Source: Hymenopellis radicata
Lineage: Eukaryota; Basidiomycota; Agaricomycetes; Agaricales; Physalacriaceae
Assembly (NCBI GenBank): GCA_015501595.1
Contig: JADNRX010000088.1
Location: 62,001-126,000 of the forward strand
Length of the DNA stretch: 64,000 nt
Direction of reading: 5' to 3'
This document shows, in pieces, positions 25,101 to 34,115 of this stretch. The notes beneath the pieces were generated by a model that worked only from the letters and a program-made list of their open reading frames with translations, made no database searches and was not told where the DNA came from. Made by a program: the position numbers and the translations under genes. The first letter of the stretch is position 1; every line of letters begins with the position of its first letter.

Positions 25101-25292
25101 TAACCAAGTCCGGCCACGACGAATAATGCCTTCGTACTGCGCCTGTGTACCCTGCGATCTCCCGTACTTCTTCTTTGATGCTTCCCGTACAGTCTGAAGC
25201 GAGTCCAAGTTTGTATTTGCAGTCTTCTTCTTGCGGGTCCTCTTCTGTGAAGCAACCCCCGCCGACGAAACCATGGTGGCGGAGAAAGACAA
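22126..25292 (-). pseudogene. Crypton tyrosine recombinase with GCR1_C domain, interrupted
   Basis: Exons read from 25292 (or ATG 25274): an SAM-like N-terminal domain (GTQAQYEGIIRRGRTWLQ), intron 24891-24830, then FTLWTR|N with the first catalytic Arg at a splice junction, an intron with a TACTAAC branch, RPLDPDDLLFPQI, the His-x2-Arg box (THSFRRGGAQFRF), WWGGWAEGEN and the MKYLLD segment with the presumed nucleophilic Tyr. After a Ser/His/Pro-rich linker comes GCR1_C (IPRLPKNNPGQAWRAAVKQW ... LKDWPASWY) and an acidic tail ending at 22126. Two breaks: a one-base deletion near 24027, between FTTAAG and the THSFRR box, and the 567-bp insertion in the linker. All catalytic residues expected of the family are still visible. 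Confidence 0.8.
22887..23469. mobile_element. hAT-type MITE nested in the Crypton (567 bp plus 8-bp TSD)
   Basis: Element 22895-23461 has perfect 17-bp terminal inverted repeats beginning TAGGGCTTAGTTTATAT. It is flanked by identical 8-bp target-site duplications GCGTGAAT at 22887-22894 and 23462-23469. An 8-bp TSD with a TAGGG-type end is the hAT signature. There is no transposase. Several palindromic GTTTATAAAC motifs lie inside both ends and could be transposase-binding subterminal repeats. Confidence 0.9.
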
Positions 25293-25473
25293 TGGGAAAG
25301 GGGCTCAGCGGTCGATGTTATACTATGTTGGTCCAGCTCGGCTCATAGACTAATATCGAACGAACGTAATTTATTAGTGCATGAAACACATGAATATTGT
25401 CAATACTTTTTACCGACTACTGTTGTCACTAAGACTCTTCAAGCTGTCATCTAAAACATAACTGCACCTACTC

Positions 25474-26288
25474 AAGCGAAGGCAGCAGCGGCTTCTTCAA
25501 AACCGTTAGGACACTATCAGCAACTTTGTCTCCATCGTCATCGTCCGTCTCCTTGTTCTTGTCCTTATCCGATCCAGCATCCTCGTCTGACTGCGCCCAT
25601 CTAGCCTTATCCTCATCCACCTTCTTCTGAACATCAACCCTAACACTCGGCTCGTATCGTCATCCTTCTTATGCGCCTCGTCATACGCCTGTACCAACTT
25701 CGCCTCGAACGCCGACCGTTTCTCTGTACAGTTGAACCACTGCGACATGATAACAGAGCTCTCCTTTGTCGCCTGCCCCCCAACCTCAAACAGAAAGTCG
25801 AGATATGTATCAAACCACGTCTCCCCCGCCGTCGTCGCACGCGAATTTATTGTCCTCCTCGTCCTCGTCTCCAAAGGACTCGGGGAATGGTGTACGTACG
25901 AAGTTGACTAGCGCAGCGTTGCTCTCGTCAACATCGGGGCCGGCGAAGGGTGTTGTTATGATTGGGGACGCAGTAACCCAGCGCTCATCTGCGCCGTCGC
26001 CTATTTTATCGTTGAGAAGGGTGCGGAGTTGTTCTTTGAGCGACGCATGAACGGGGTCTTTGCCAGTGGCCGACGGTGCGGCGGATGCGGATGTGGTGCT
26101 TTTGGGAGGATCATCGCGGACATAGAGACGGCGGTTACCCAAATGGACTGTGCGGGCAGTATGCTTGTGGGCACGAGCGACGTAAATATTGTCGGTCGAA
26201 TCGGGGAGCGGTATACCAGAGCATAAGCCAAGAAGAGGATTCCGATTCCAAGGAGGAGAGTGATGCCGCTAATCTTGCCATTTGTCAT
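25474..26288 (-). CDS. Unidentified single-pass membrane protein, frameshifted
   Basis: It starts at 26288 with a strong N-terminal membrane segment (ISGITLLLGIGILFLAYAL), followed by a probable 53-base intron (GTATAC...AAG) and then HTARTVHLGNRRLYVRDD. The lumenal or cytosolic part includes ERWVTASPIITTPF, RTPFPESFGDEDEEDN, TAGETWFDTYLDFLFEVGGQ, QWFNCTEKRSAFEAKLVQAY and an acidic C terminus ending KKPLLPSLE. Two single-base frame changes, near 25845 and 25660, must be bridged to read it through. I do not recognise the family. Confidence 0.5.
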
Positions 26289-26699
26289 GCTAAAGGACTG
26301 TTCCTACTGGCCAGCAGGTAATTTTCGCAGAGCTGATCTCTGCGAAAGAGGGAATGGGAAAGAGAGGCGTCATGGTGAACAAACAAGACTAGATGAATAC
26401 GCTAGGCGACCGGTCGCTGTCGTGATGGAGCAGGTACACAGCGTTGATGGTAATCCACTCCGCCTCCGGATGGCCCGCCCGTTGTCACGTTCACGAGTTG
26501 CGGTAATCATGGCGGTGCTATGCACCTTGGAAGACATGTAAACCGGCACTTGGACGAGACCGTGCCTGGAAATAGAGAAATGAATGAGGATCCAGAGAAC
26601 AGACCGAGTAACATACCCGGGATCGTCATGTCATAATATTTATTCCCTGCTTAATGCCAACAACAATACGGCCTCGCTCGTGGCGCTGAAAGTAGGCCA

Positions 26700-27790
26700 T
26701 GAGCAGCTAGTTGATTCGGTTTTCCGTCAAGACATAATGATATACTCTGTAGGACTTGTTAGCAAGAGCTTGAGGTGGTAGTGGACGACATACTCTTGCC
26801 CAAAAAGACCTTGATGGCGTACGACCCATAGCTCGTGCAGGTGATGTAAAGCCCGCCGTCCCAGACGCGACCAGACCGACGAATTCAATAAGATATGCGG
26901 CGCTGAGCTTGGGATTCAACAATTCGCCAATGACACGTCATCCACAGCAGACGCAGTATCATCGTCGTCGTATGACTCGTCCTCCTCGTACGCATCATCA
27001 TCCTCCCGGCGCTCTTCGGAATCCTCCTCGCTTTCTGCATCAACATCCTCCTCGGCATTGACTCTGCTCGTCGACTGTCTCCTCCTCCCATACGGCTGAG
27101 ATCGCCCGAGACGTAGCGTAGATCGCAGCCCGACTGAACAGAGTTGGGCGAGTGACTGTACTCCATGCGTAATGGCGACGGGCTGAGCGTGGTGAACCTT
27201 GTCGATGTGGCTTGTCGTCTTCGCGGAATGGTAAGTCCAGAAGAAAGACAAGGACGGGAGACGGCCTACCGTCGGGACAAAGAGCAGCATCGCATGGACG
27301 AATTGAAGGAAAACTAACAGCAGGTAAGAGTGTGTTTGTCCTGTCGACATTCACGAACCGAAGAGTCCAGGATATTTGCTGATTAGCAAGAGACACCACG
27401 CCAAGTGGTCCTAGGGCGTCGCTGTGAAGTCGAGGAGTCCATAGATCGCGAGAAAGCTAACAGAAGATAAGAAATGCGAATAAAGTCCAGCGACAATAAC
27501 GCACTGAAATAGTCAAGATCCTTCCTCGGCGGCGTTGAGGCTATCGAGAGAAAGTACGCCGAGTTGTTCTTGGGCGTCGTTGAGGCCGCCCACGTCGAAG
27601 ACTGCCCCGCTCACGTTGTGTCAGAGCGATGGGTCGCATGAGAACCGTAACAGGAATGTATCCAGTCAAGAAGGCGAGCTTCGTGCGCAATGATAGCACA
27701 GCGACATGGGTGTATCCATAATCGAGGGCAAGCCTGTAGTGTGAGTGTGATGGTTATGGTCAGAGTTCCAGATTTGGAAGGAAAGCCAAA
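26700..27790 (-). CDS. Unidentified multi-exon protein with acidic and hydrophobic parts, model uncertain
   Basis: Coding-like segments occur in order on the minus strand: KLAFLTGYIPVTVLM, then GGLNDAQEQLGVLSLDSL, then a hydrophobic part near 27350-27250 (YLLLVFLQFVHAMLLF), a very acidic part (runs of Glu, Asp and Ser, 27030-26950), and a C terminus GGLYITCTSYGSYAIKVFLG. The last is followed by a clear intron (GTATGT ... GCTAAC ... CAG) and a few final codons. Exon joins upstream are not resolved, and at least one frame break is likely. A membrane protein is inference. Confidence 0.3.
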
Positions 27791-27902
27791 TCACATCATG
27801 TGACAGGCGCGTCCGCCAAATCCACGGCGAAGAGTATGCACATACTTTCTCCGCACCACGAGGAGAGGTAAGTGCAAGTAAGTGTGCTGTAAGTTGAACT
27901 AA

Positions 27903-27957
27903 CCATCAAACTAACATTGCCCTGCATCAAACCAACATTCCCTGCATCAAACCAACC
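27903..27957. repeat. Short tandem repeat, about 20-bp unit
   Basis: Nearly three successive units of the type CATCAAACCAACATTCCCTG, with small differences between units. Confidence 0.6.
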
Positions 27958-28864
27958 TCTGCCTCGCGGTGTTGATGCCTCGCGGCGCTGACCTGGCGCT
28001 GATGTACTCATTGGGAAGGCACCGCTGTGTCTTGGCGGCTACTCTGGCCATGCTTCTTTGGTACAATATGTGAACGCGAAATTTAATTATGAAAAGGAAA
28101 CGAACCACTTCTTGACGCGGCGGTCACCCAGCTACTGCCAGTGGCTGTACGGATGCATTCAAAATGTACTGTGCGCGCCGCGACCCACGCAATGGTTGCT
28201 GTTGCTTAATTCTACCATATTCTCATTAATTTGGGCAATTATTCTGACAAGAGTGGTAAATAAGAGGACAAAGTAGCAGTTGTAGTAGTAGACAACGATT
28301 GCACGAAGACCGCCAGTGATATCATTGGAGCTGTTAATGGCCTTTTCCCTTTCCGATGACATCATTGGCAGCTGTTTGCGAGGACAGGATGTGCATTGGG
28401 TTCAGCGTAGAGGTTAGCGTTCAATATTAAATGGGTGAACTGTACAAACAGCTCGAAGCTGCATTGCAGGGTCGCAGATCAGGCCCGACCTGAGCCCGAC
28501 TCCGACTTGACTCCGACGGTCTGATCTCGCCGCCAGTCCTCTCTCATCAAATCGGGATTGCTGGATCTACGAGATCTTGTTTTACGGTGCCGGTAATTTG
28601 TACGGTAAAATATCCTGAATAACTCTACTTATATACTCAGTAATTAATGACAATTCTTCTGCATGGCGCTGATGTCGGATGAGGTCGGGGATCAGAATAT
28701 AGTATTTTGTCGGGGTTTAACGGGAGTTTATGCAAGGGCAATTGGTGAGTGAGCACACTCCGTCTACTGATCACAGCACTCACGCATCTCCACGTCACTC
28801 AGGTTGTAGGTGAGATGTTGCGTTGAGACCACTCATCATTGATTAATCTCACTCTTGTGAGTGT

Positions 28865-29010
28865 GCATTCTGCGTCTTCGCCGCTCATCATTTCGCAGCA
28901 GCGTCATTGGCGCTCTGTCTCTTTCTCTCATCGCGTCTTCGGCGCTCTTTTCACGACGCGCCTTCGGCGCATTTCTTATCACAGCGTCTTCGGCGCGTCG
29001 CCTGTATGTC
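28865..29010. repeat. Cluster of CGTCTTCGGCGC repeats
   Basis: At least four interspersed copies of a GCGTCTTCGGCGC-like core within 150 bases, separated by T- and C-rich spacers. One copy (GCGCCTTCGGCGC) is a perfect 5-bp hairpin with a TTC loop. Confidence 0.55.
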
Positions 29011-29339
29011 GTCGGCGTACTGCGTCACATTGGTATTTGGAGCCCCCGGGAGCTCTGGGGGCTGCCTCCGGCTATTCGTGCAGTTCGAACGAACCGATTG
29101 ATGAGGTTGACACAGGGCTGACAACATCTTGATGTCACTAGATGTGGGTCATAATCCCGAACCCCTGCCAACAAGTTGCGCCACGTCTGGAACAGGACCA
29201 TAACGATGTCATATTCTCCTGATGTCGTGGTAACACTTTGAAGGCGCTTTAACCCACCCATCGTTGGCCTCGTCTGATGTTATGCTGAGGTGAATCCAAA
29301 TCATTTCTTCAAAAGCTGGTTTCATGGTCTAAACTAGCT

Positions 29340-31059
29340 CCCGAACCTGGAGATAGCTGAGACTCGGGGACGGCGAGGTCGGAGTCATAATCCTGATGTA
29401 GCGCCCATGCCCAGCCGAAGTGTCGTCCGCCAACAGGATAACTACACATGCAGCGACCAACGACATGGGAGAGAATCGTGCGCGCGGTCCGTGGTTGGGG
29501 TCGTCGTCGTCGTCATCCAGCAAGTCGAATCTGTTGGGGTAAGGTAAGTACTAGGGTATGCATGGAAAGAATAACAGACTCACTGAACAACGTATCGAAG
29601 CTTCGCGTGGTTTCTGCTCAGGCGTCCGGAAATCATGAGTCAACAAGGGTGGCGATGGTTCCGTGGCGCTGCGTTCACGAGAGACACAAATGTCGCTCTG
29701 GTTCCCGTTGACATGTTTATAGACGGCCATATCAGTTGTCAGGTTGTCTGTCGCTGTCCACGCTTCGTGCGAGGTGGAGGTTGTAAGGGAACAGCGTCCA
29801 TCGACAACGTCGCTCCCGATAGAAGTGTGCACTGAACGGATGAGGGTTACCAGGACCATTGTCGAGCTCGTCGTCGTCCGTTATAAGTTTCCTGTCCAGA
29901 TCTTTGGCCGTAACGATTGGGATGGACGGATGGGAGATATTGAGTAAAGTAGTGCCCATTGGTCCGAAGGTGTCTTCATTATCGAGGTCGGACTCCGCAC
30001 GTGAACGACACCGAGGAACGGTAGGATGCAGGAACCTCGGAAGGCGGCACAAGCGGGTTCACTGAGATCTGCGAGACAAATCAGATCAATAAAAGAAAAG
30101 AGGTGATACACTCACTTCGTTCAAGAAAGACACTAAATGCAATTCACCCAGCACCGGTGCTGTCACGTGCTCCGGCAACTGCCGTGCGAGGGTTCGATTC
30201 AACCCGATGTTTTAGTTGTATTTTAGTATATCACCACTGCACGCCCCATCGTAAAGATATATAGCATAATTCTACTTCGAAAATCATGTATCTTAGTTTT
30301 CCAAGTCATCTGGGCCTCACCGGCATGACCGACTAACACTTCTGCGTGGCAGACGGTCGACTTGCCAAATCGGGACATCGCGTGAATTTCCTCTAAGTCA
30401 ACGTTCGGACTGTAACTACCGGGGGACTGTGTTCTAAGTGAGGTTAGGAGTGGAAAGTGTAGTATGAAGGTAAGCAAGATACTGAGTGTAGAAATTCTTT
30501 ATCCAAGATCCTCGGAACAGCCTTTGTGTGGTTATGGACTCAGGACTTCAAATCCAGACAGCGTGTGAACGCTGGACGCGTCTCCATCAGACTTTAAAAA
30601 TTTCTGCACTCAGTATCTTGCTTACCTTAATACTACATTTTCCACTCCTAACCTCACTTAGAACACAGTCCCCCGGTAGTTACAGTCCGAACGTTGACTT
30701 AGAGGAAATTCACGCGATGTCCCGATTTGGCAAGTCGACCGTCTGCCACGCAGAAGTGTTAGTCGGTCATGCCGGTGAGGCCCAGATGACTTGGAAAACT
30801 AAGATACATGATTTTCGAAGTAGAATTATGCTATATATCTTTACGATGGGGCGTGCAGTGGTGATATACTAAAATACAGCTAAAACATCGGGTTGAATCG
30901 AACCCTCGCACGGCAGTTGCCGGAGCACGTGACGGCACTGGTGCTGGGTGAATTGCATTTAGTAAGAAAGACGCAAGCAGCGAGCAGCGCGAGTGCAGGG
31001 GCGGTAGCGCCGCTGGTCGCGTCGAGTCTCTCGAGAAGGGATAGGGTTTCTTGTTCCAT
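29340..31059 (-). pseudogene. Unidentified gene with its first exon split by the foldback element
   Basis: A minus-strand ATG at 31059 opens a clean frame (MEQETLSLLERLDATS ... ALALLAACVFL) up to 30973. There the 831-bp element and its 9-bp duplication interrupt it. On the other side the frame resumes for two codons and meets a good donor (GTGAGT at about 30117) and acceptor (CGCAG near 30070), leading to SEPACAAFRG and, in a neighbouring frame, DLDNEDTFGPMGTTLLNI ... TDDDELDNG. Further down, DDDDDDPNHGPRARF and a hydrophobic MSLVAACVVILLA lie near 29510-29430. The family is unknown; the exon chain beyond the second exon is tentative. Confidence 0.4.
30124..30972. mobile_element. Mutator-like foldback element (831 bp) with 9-bp TSD
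   Basis: Two inverted arms of about 364 bases (30133-30496 and 30598-30963) are roughly 98 percent identical where I compared them base by base over 290 bases. They enclose a 101-base spacer. Identical 9-bp direct repeats AAGAAAGAC flank it at 30124-30132 and 30964-30972. Long terminal inverted repeats with a 9-bp TSD are the Mutator (MULE) signature. No transposase is encoded; mirror-image open frames in the arms are a by-product of the inverted repeat. Confidence 0.9.
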
Positions 31060-31069
31060 ATTGCGCCAA

Positions 31070-31640
31070 CCGTGTGTCGCTGAAGACCATAGTACGTTGT
31101 TAGCTGCTTGAAAGTTGAACGTGTTGTGATGATGCTCGTTCCAGAAACTCGCCTACTTGGCGTGCTGTTGCCGACGATAACCCTTCTTCTGACTGACTCA
31201 CAAAGTACCGCACAGGCTAGCATCACGCACTTCTTCGCCAGCTTCATTCAAAGAGGCTGCCGCCAAATTAGAGCCATCTACGCGAGAGCTGCTGGAAAGT
31301 TCCGTTAGACGTGCGTTGGGAGGAAACACAGCCTCGAATACTGCGACTGCTGCCAAGCCTCAGACGTCGCTACGATCTTTCTAGTTTAGTAGTTACTGTC
31401 CGCAATATGTCCGCAATAGAGAAAAAGAATGTCCTCATAATTATGTCAACACTAGGATACCCAGGAAATCTACGACTCGCGTTTCCCCTCTATAGTTCAC
31501 GCGACGTATTTGAACAGCTGGTGAACTATGAGTTTCAATTGAGACGACGTGGACGAGGCTTACCTTTTCTAAACCAGCCGCGCTGTTCATCATAGCTTCG
31601 TTGTCGTGGGATACGCCTTCGATCCAATCAACCGTCTGGT
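31070..31640. repeat. Segmental duplication, unit 2
   Basis: Same-orientation copy of 19967-20609. It begins with the last intron and last exon of the HEAT gene and runs into the 3' end of the minus-strand hydrolase gene. Confidence 0.8.
31087..31384 (+). pseudogene. 3' fragment of the HEAT (Laa1/HEATR5-type) gene
   Basis: Only the last intron (GTACGT...CCAG) and last exon are present, matching 19980-20305 closely (LLGVLLP, LLLTDSQST, FKEAAAKL, RELLESSVRRALGGN) but with a roughly 20-base deletion around the TPVVSQSITQ part and a frame change. With no upstream exons it cannot be functional. Confidence 0.85.
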
Positions 31641-32749
31641 CACTGGGCATGCCACCGTCCATGTTCTCGAGCATGGCAACGTAGTTCTGCCCACGCTCAT
31701 AATGCGTACTGCCTTGGGTAACAGCTTGGCAACGCGTATCTCCTGGTCCGTTGTCCGCCGTGCCCCAAGCATAATTCACTTTCCGACCCCGATAGCGTTC
31801 CACGATGCCGTCGCGTCCCAAAGAATTTGCGTCTTTGGTCGCGTATCCGGGATCTTGTCGGAGAGTCCATATTTGTAAGAGTCTACACCCGAGCAGTTGC
31901 TGTTGGGAGCAGGGCGGTCGGTGGTGAGCCAGAGCAGAGAGCCTGGATTTCCAATCCAGTAGTGCAAGCGATCGTCGTTGTCCGTTGTTGCACGGAGAGC
32001 GGCGTAGCGCTGCGCCATTTGTGCACCTGCTGAATGACCGGCGATGACGACGGTGTTAAGGTTGGGATAGACCGATTGGTCCATGTACTGGGCTACAAGA
32101 GCGTCAAGGACTTGGAAGCTGCTGAATTTGGATACGGAATCGGGGGCGACGTTGTAGTGCCCGCTGACCCAAGTCATCTTTCCCCAGATGAGTTGACCTT
32201 GTTCACCCGCTCCGGCGTTGAGGTCGGCTTCGGTCCACCAGCAAGGCGCCATGAGGGATATTTCCTCGCGGACAATGCTTGAGTCCTGGTAGGCAGCATT
32301 GTAAAGCGCGTTGTTTAGCGTGTTCCAGTCTGAGGATGCTTCAAAGTTAATGGCGCGAAAGAAATGCACAAGATGCTTACAGGACCAGGCATCTCTACCC
32401 TTGCCAGCGAGAACGATGACCGCGCGTTTGATAGCAAGGTTGTTCTGATTCGCAGTTTGATACAGAGGCTGTTTCAAGATTAGAATTTGAAGCCCGGGAA
32501 ACGCAATACACACACCATTACGGCCCCCGCCGTTGCATCAACTACCCAGTCTCGGTACGCCGTCGCGTCCTGGACGTCAGGCATCGATTCCCAGCCAGTA
32601 TCAGGACTTCCACCGACAGCCGGGTTGTCGTTGTACTGTTGGCGCATTTGAAGATGATGGCGTGGGATAGAGATCGCGGCCACACAGCATGGCGATATAA
32701 ATATAAAGAGCGTGAGTAGTAAGGACAGTGGGGAGTAAACGCGCTTCAT
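31490..32749 (-). CDS. Secreted alpha/beta-hydrolase
   Basis: Exon 1 (32749-32516) starts with a signal peptide (MKRVYSPLSLLLTLFIFIS). Introns 32515-32469 (47 bases) and 32380-32330 (51 bases) are canonical; the second is a multiple of three and looks open if retained. The nucleophile elbow GHSAGAQ follows the strand NTVVIAG; the fold continues with AQRYAALRA, YWIGNPGS and YVAMLENMDGG. It resembles a group of fungal extracellular alpha/beta-hydrolases; the substrate is unknown. One base appears to be missing near 31847, where the frame ending DKIPD has to move to reach GRDGIVERYRGRKV. The last exon after the donor at 31563 is short and tentative. The stop region is shared with the segmental duplication. 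Confidence 0.7.
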
Positions 32750-32879
32750 CGTGAGCGCGTATGTAGGTTGCGGAGGGGGGAGAAACGACACACCTTGGCC
32801 GGAAACCGGTCCCAAAGCTTTTAAGAGAAATAGAGCCTAGGGACAAGGTAGGGAAGCCATGACGCATCCTGCAGGTGTG

Positions 32880-33246
32880 AAATGATTTTTGTGCTCATAC
32901 ACGGATATAGAGCCGACTGCTCCCGCGACTTGTGTGTGCTACTCCACCTTTCTTTGCATTCGTTGTGTGGCCTGAAGTACATACCATGCGATGAGTTGGG
33001 GTTCCATTAGGTTTCTCGCAGATAACCACTTTATATTGACGCAGTGTTGATAGTCCAATGATAGAACAGAAGAAAGAGCCACTCAAATTCCGCTGACAGA
33101 TCCGGGGCATAAGCGGACGGTTTTTCCGGGGGCTGATATTTAAACTATTTAAAGATCCAAAGTTTTTTTAGAGTTCTGGGGACCGCTTGGATACCAACGA
33201 TGGCGCACGAGAAATTTGCAGCTTTCGATGGGCTTTTGATAAGCAT
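32880..33246. other. Intergenic, upstream of the hydrolase
   Basis: No gene, RNA or repeat recognised up to the start of the TIR element. Confidence 0.4.
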
Positions 33247-33777
33247 AGTGGATGACTTCCCGCGGCCGCTAGAAACGCAGATTATTTTCTAAACCTCGTC
33301 AAATTCAAAGTCCGCAATTTAGAATGTAAAAGTACCAAACCGTAGACCACCTACAAAGGATGGTGCATTCAAGCACACAGACGAGCTGCCGTGTTGCCGA
33401 AGATCAACCCCAAAAGGAAAGGAACCGACACTTGCTCGAAAACGTCGCGCTTTTGTTTTAGAGGTGGGCTACTTGCGGAGAACAGCTGACAGCTTGAACA
33501 TGAACTCAGAGCACGAAAGAGACACAAGGGAGGGCGCGTCCATAGTCGCGTCATGATCACTGGTCCCTGGCAACGGAATCTGGAAAGTGGGTTTTAGTCT
33601 GGGGGAGGGGGGAGGGGGGTGTCTCCAGATTATAATCTGAAAGCGCCTCGCCAGGACACATTCTGACAGACTCAGTGTGCGACCCTTGCGCCGGGCTCGG
33701 CAGATTGCCTCTTCGAGCCGTTGCTAAGGATGTAGAAAATAATCTGCCTTTCTATTAGCCACGGGAAGTTGTCCACT
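33247..33777. mobile_element. Non-autonomous TIR element, copy 2 (531 bp), G-rich
   Basis: Inverse orientation of the element at 2363-2886. The ends begin GTGGATGACTTCCCG and, on the other strand, GTGGACAACTTCCCG, followed by AGATTATTTTCTA. The interior shares the CGGGCTCGGCAGATTGCCTC block and a run of G tracts at 33595-33620 (GGGGGAGGGGGGAGGGGGG), a strong G-quadruplex-type motif. No coding capacity. Confidence 0.75.
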
Positions 33778-33880
33778 GAGTGTATGCAGCGAATTCAAGT
33801 AGACTTATGCCTTGCGACGACCCATCGGAAATTAAAGATGTTCCGGTGCGTTTCGTTTATTTTGAGTCTGTTCCGAGTTA

Positions 33881-34113
33881 CTGTAGAATTTCAATCAATT
33901 CGTTGGTCACAGGTCACAAGGACCTGCGAACCGACGAAATGTCACCAGAGTCACAGAAAATTTTGCGAAAAAGCCCCTGGCGGGGCCCCCGCCGGCCTCC
34001 CGACGCGGCTCCGCCGCGTCGGCAATTACCAAATAAGGCAATCAGACGAAACGAAAATTTCGTCGCACCGGTCACAGGTCACACGGTGCGACGAATTGAA
34101 TGAAATGGTACAG
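33881..34113. mobile_element. Mariner-like MITE (233 bp)
   Basis: The termini are 23-bp inverted repeats with three mismatches, starting CTGTA and containing TCAATTCGT. They are bounded by TA on both sides (33879-33880 and 34114-34115), as expected for Tc1/mariner insertions. Inside are two perfect hairpins: a 9-bp stem with a 5-base loop at 34000-34022 and a 12-bp stem with a 13-base loop at 34059-34095. GGTCACAGGTCACA is present twice. Confidence 0.7.
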
Positions 34114-34115
34114 TA

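Larger units (their letters stand above)
22010..25335 (-). mobile_element. Crypton DNA transposon
   Basis: It is defined by its single long gene (22126-25292) encoding a tyrosine recombinase followed by a GCR1_C DNA-binding domain, the domain pair typical of fungal Cryptons. Proposed limits are the direct repeat TGGTCCA at 22010-22016 and 25329-25335, just outside the gene at both sides; the surrounding bases also form a near-perfect short inverted repeat (TGGTCCAACATA against TGGACCAACATA). Cryptons integrate by site-specific recombination and are expected to be bordered by short direct repeats. It carries a nested hAT-type insertion at 22895-23461. Confidence 0.7.
27800..29330. other. Intergenic, with short repeats
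   Basis: No gene recognised. The stretch contains a short tandem repeat at about 27903-27957 and a cluster of CGTCTTCGGCGC-type repeats at about 28865-29010, listed separately. Several short direct and inverted CACTC/GAGTG motifs surround 28745-28870. Confidence 0.4.

Noticed and set aside
30180..30215. Possible tRNA gene, because GGGTTCGATTC resembles a T-arm/box B
   Set aside because: The flanking bases do not form a 5-bp T stem around a 7-base loop and no acceptor stem or matching D arm lies at tRNA distance; the same bases recur as the inverted arm of the foldback element.
30223..30872. Two almost identical opposing open frames as a duplicated gene pair
   Set aside because: They are the two arms of one inverted repeat, so the frames mirror each other automatically; TSDs show it is a mobile element.
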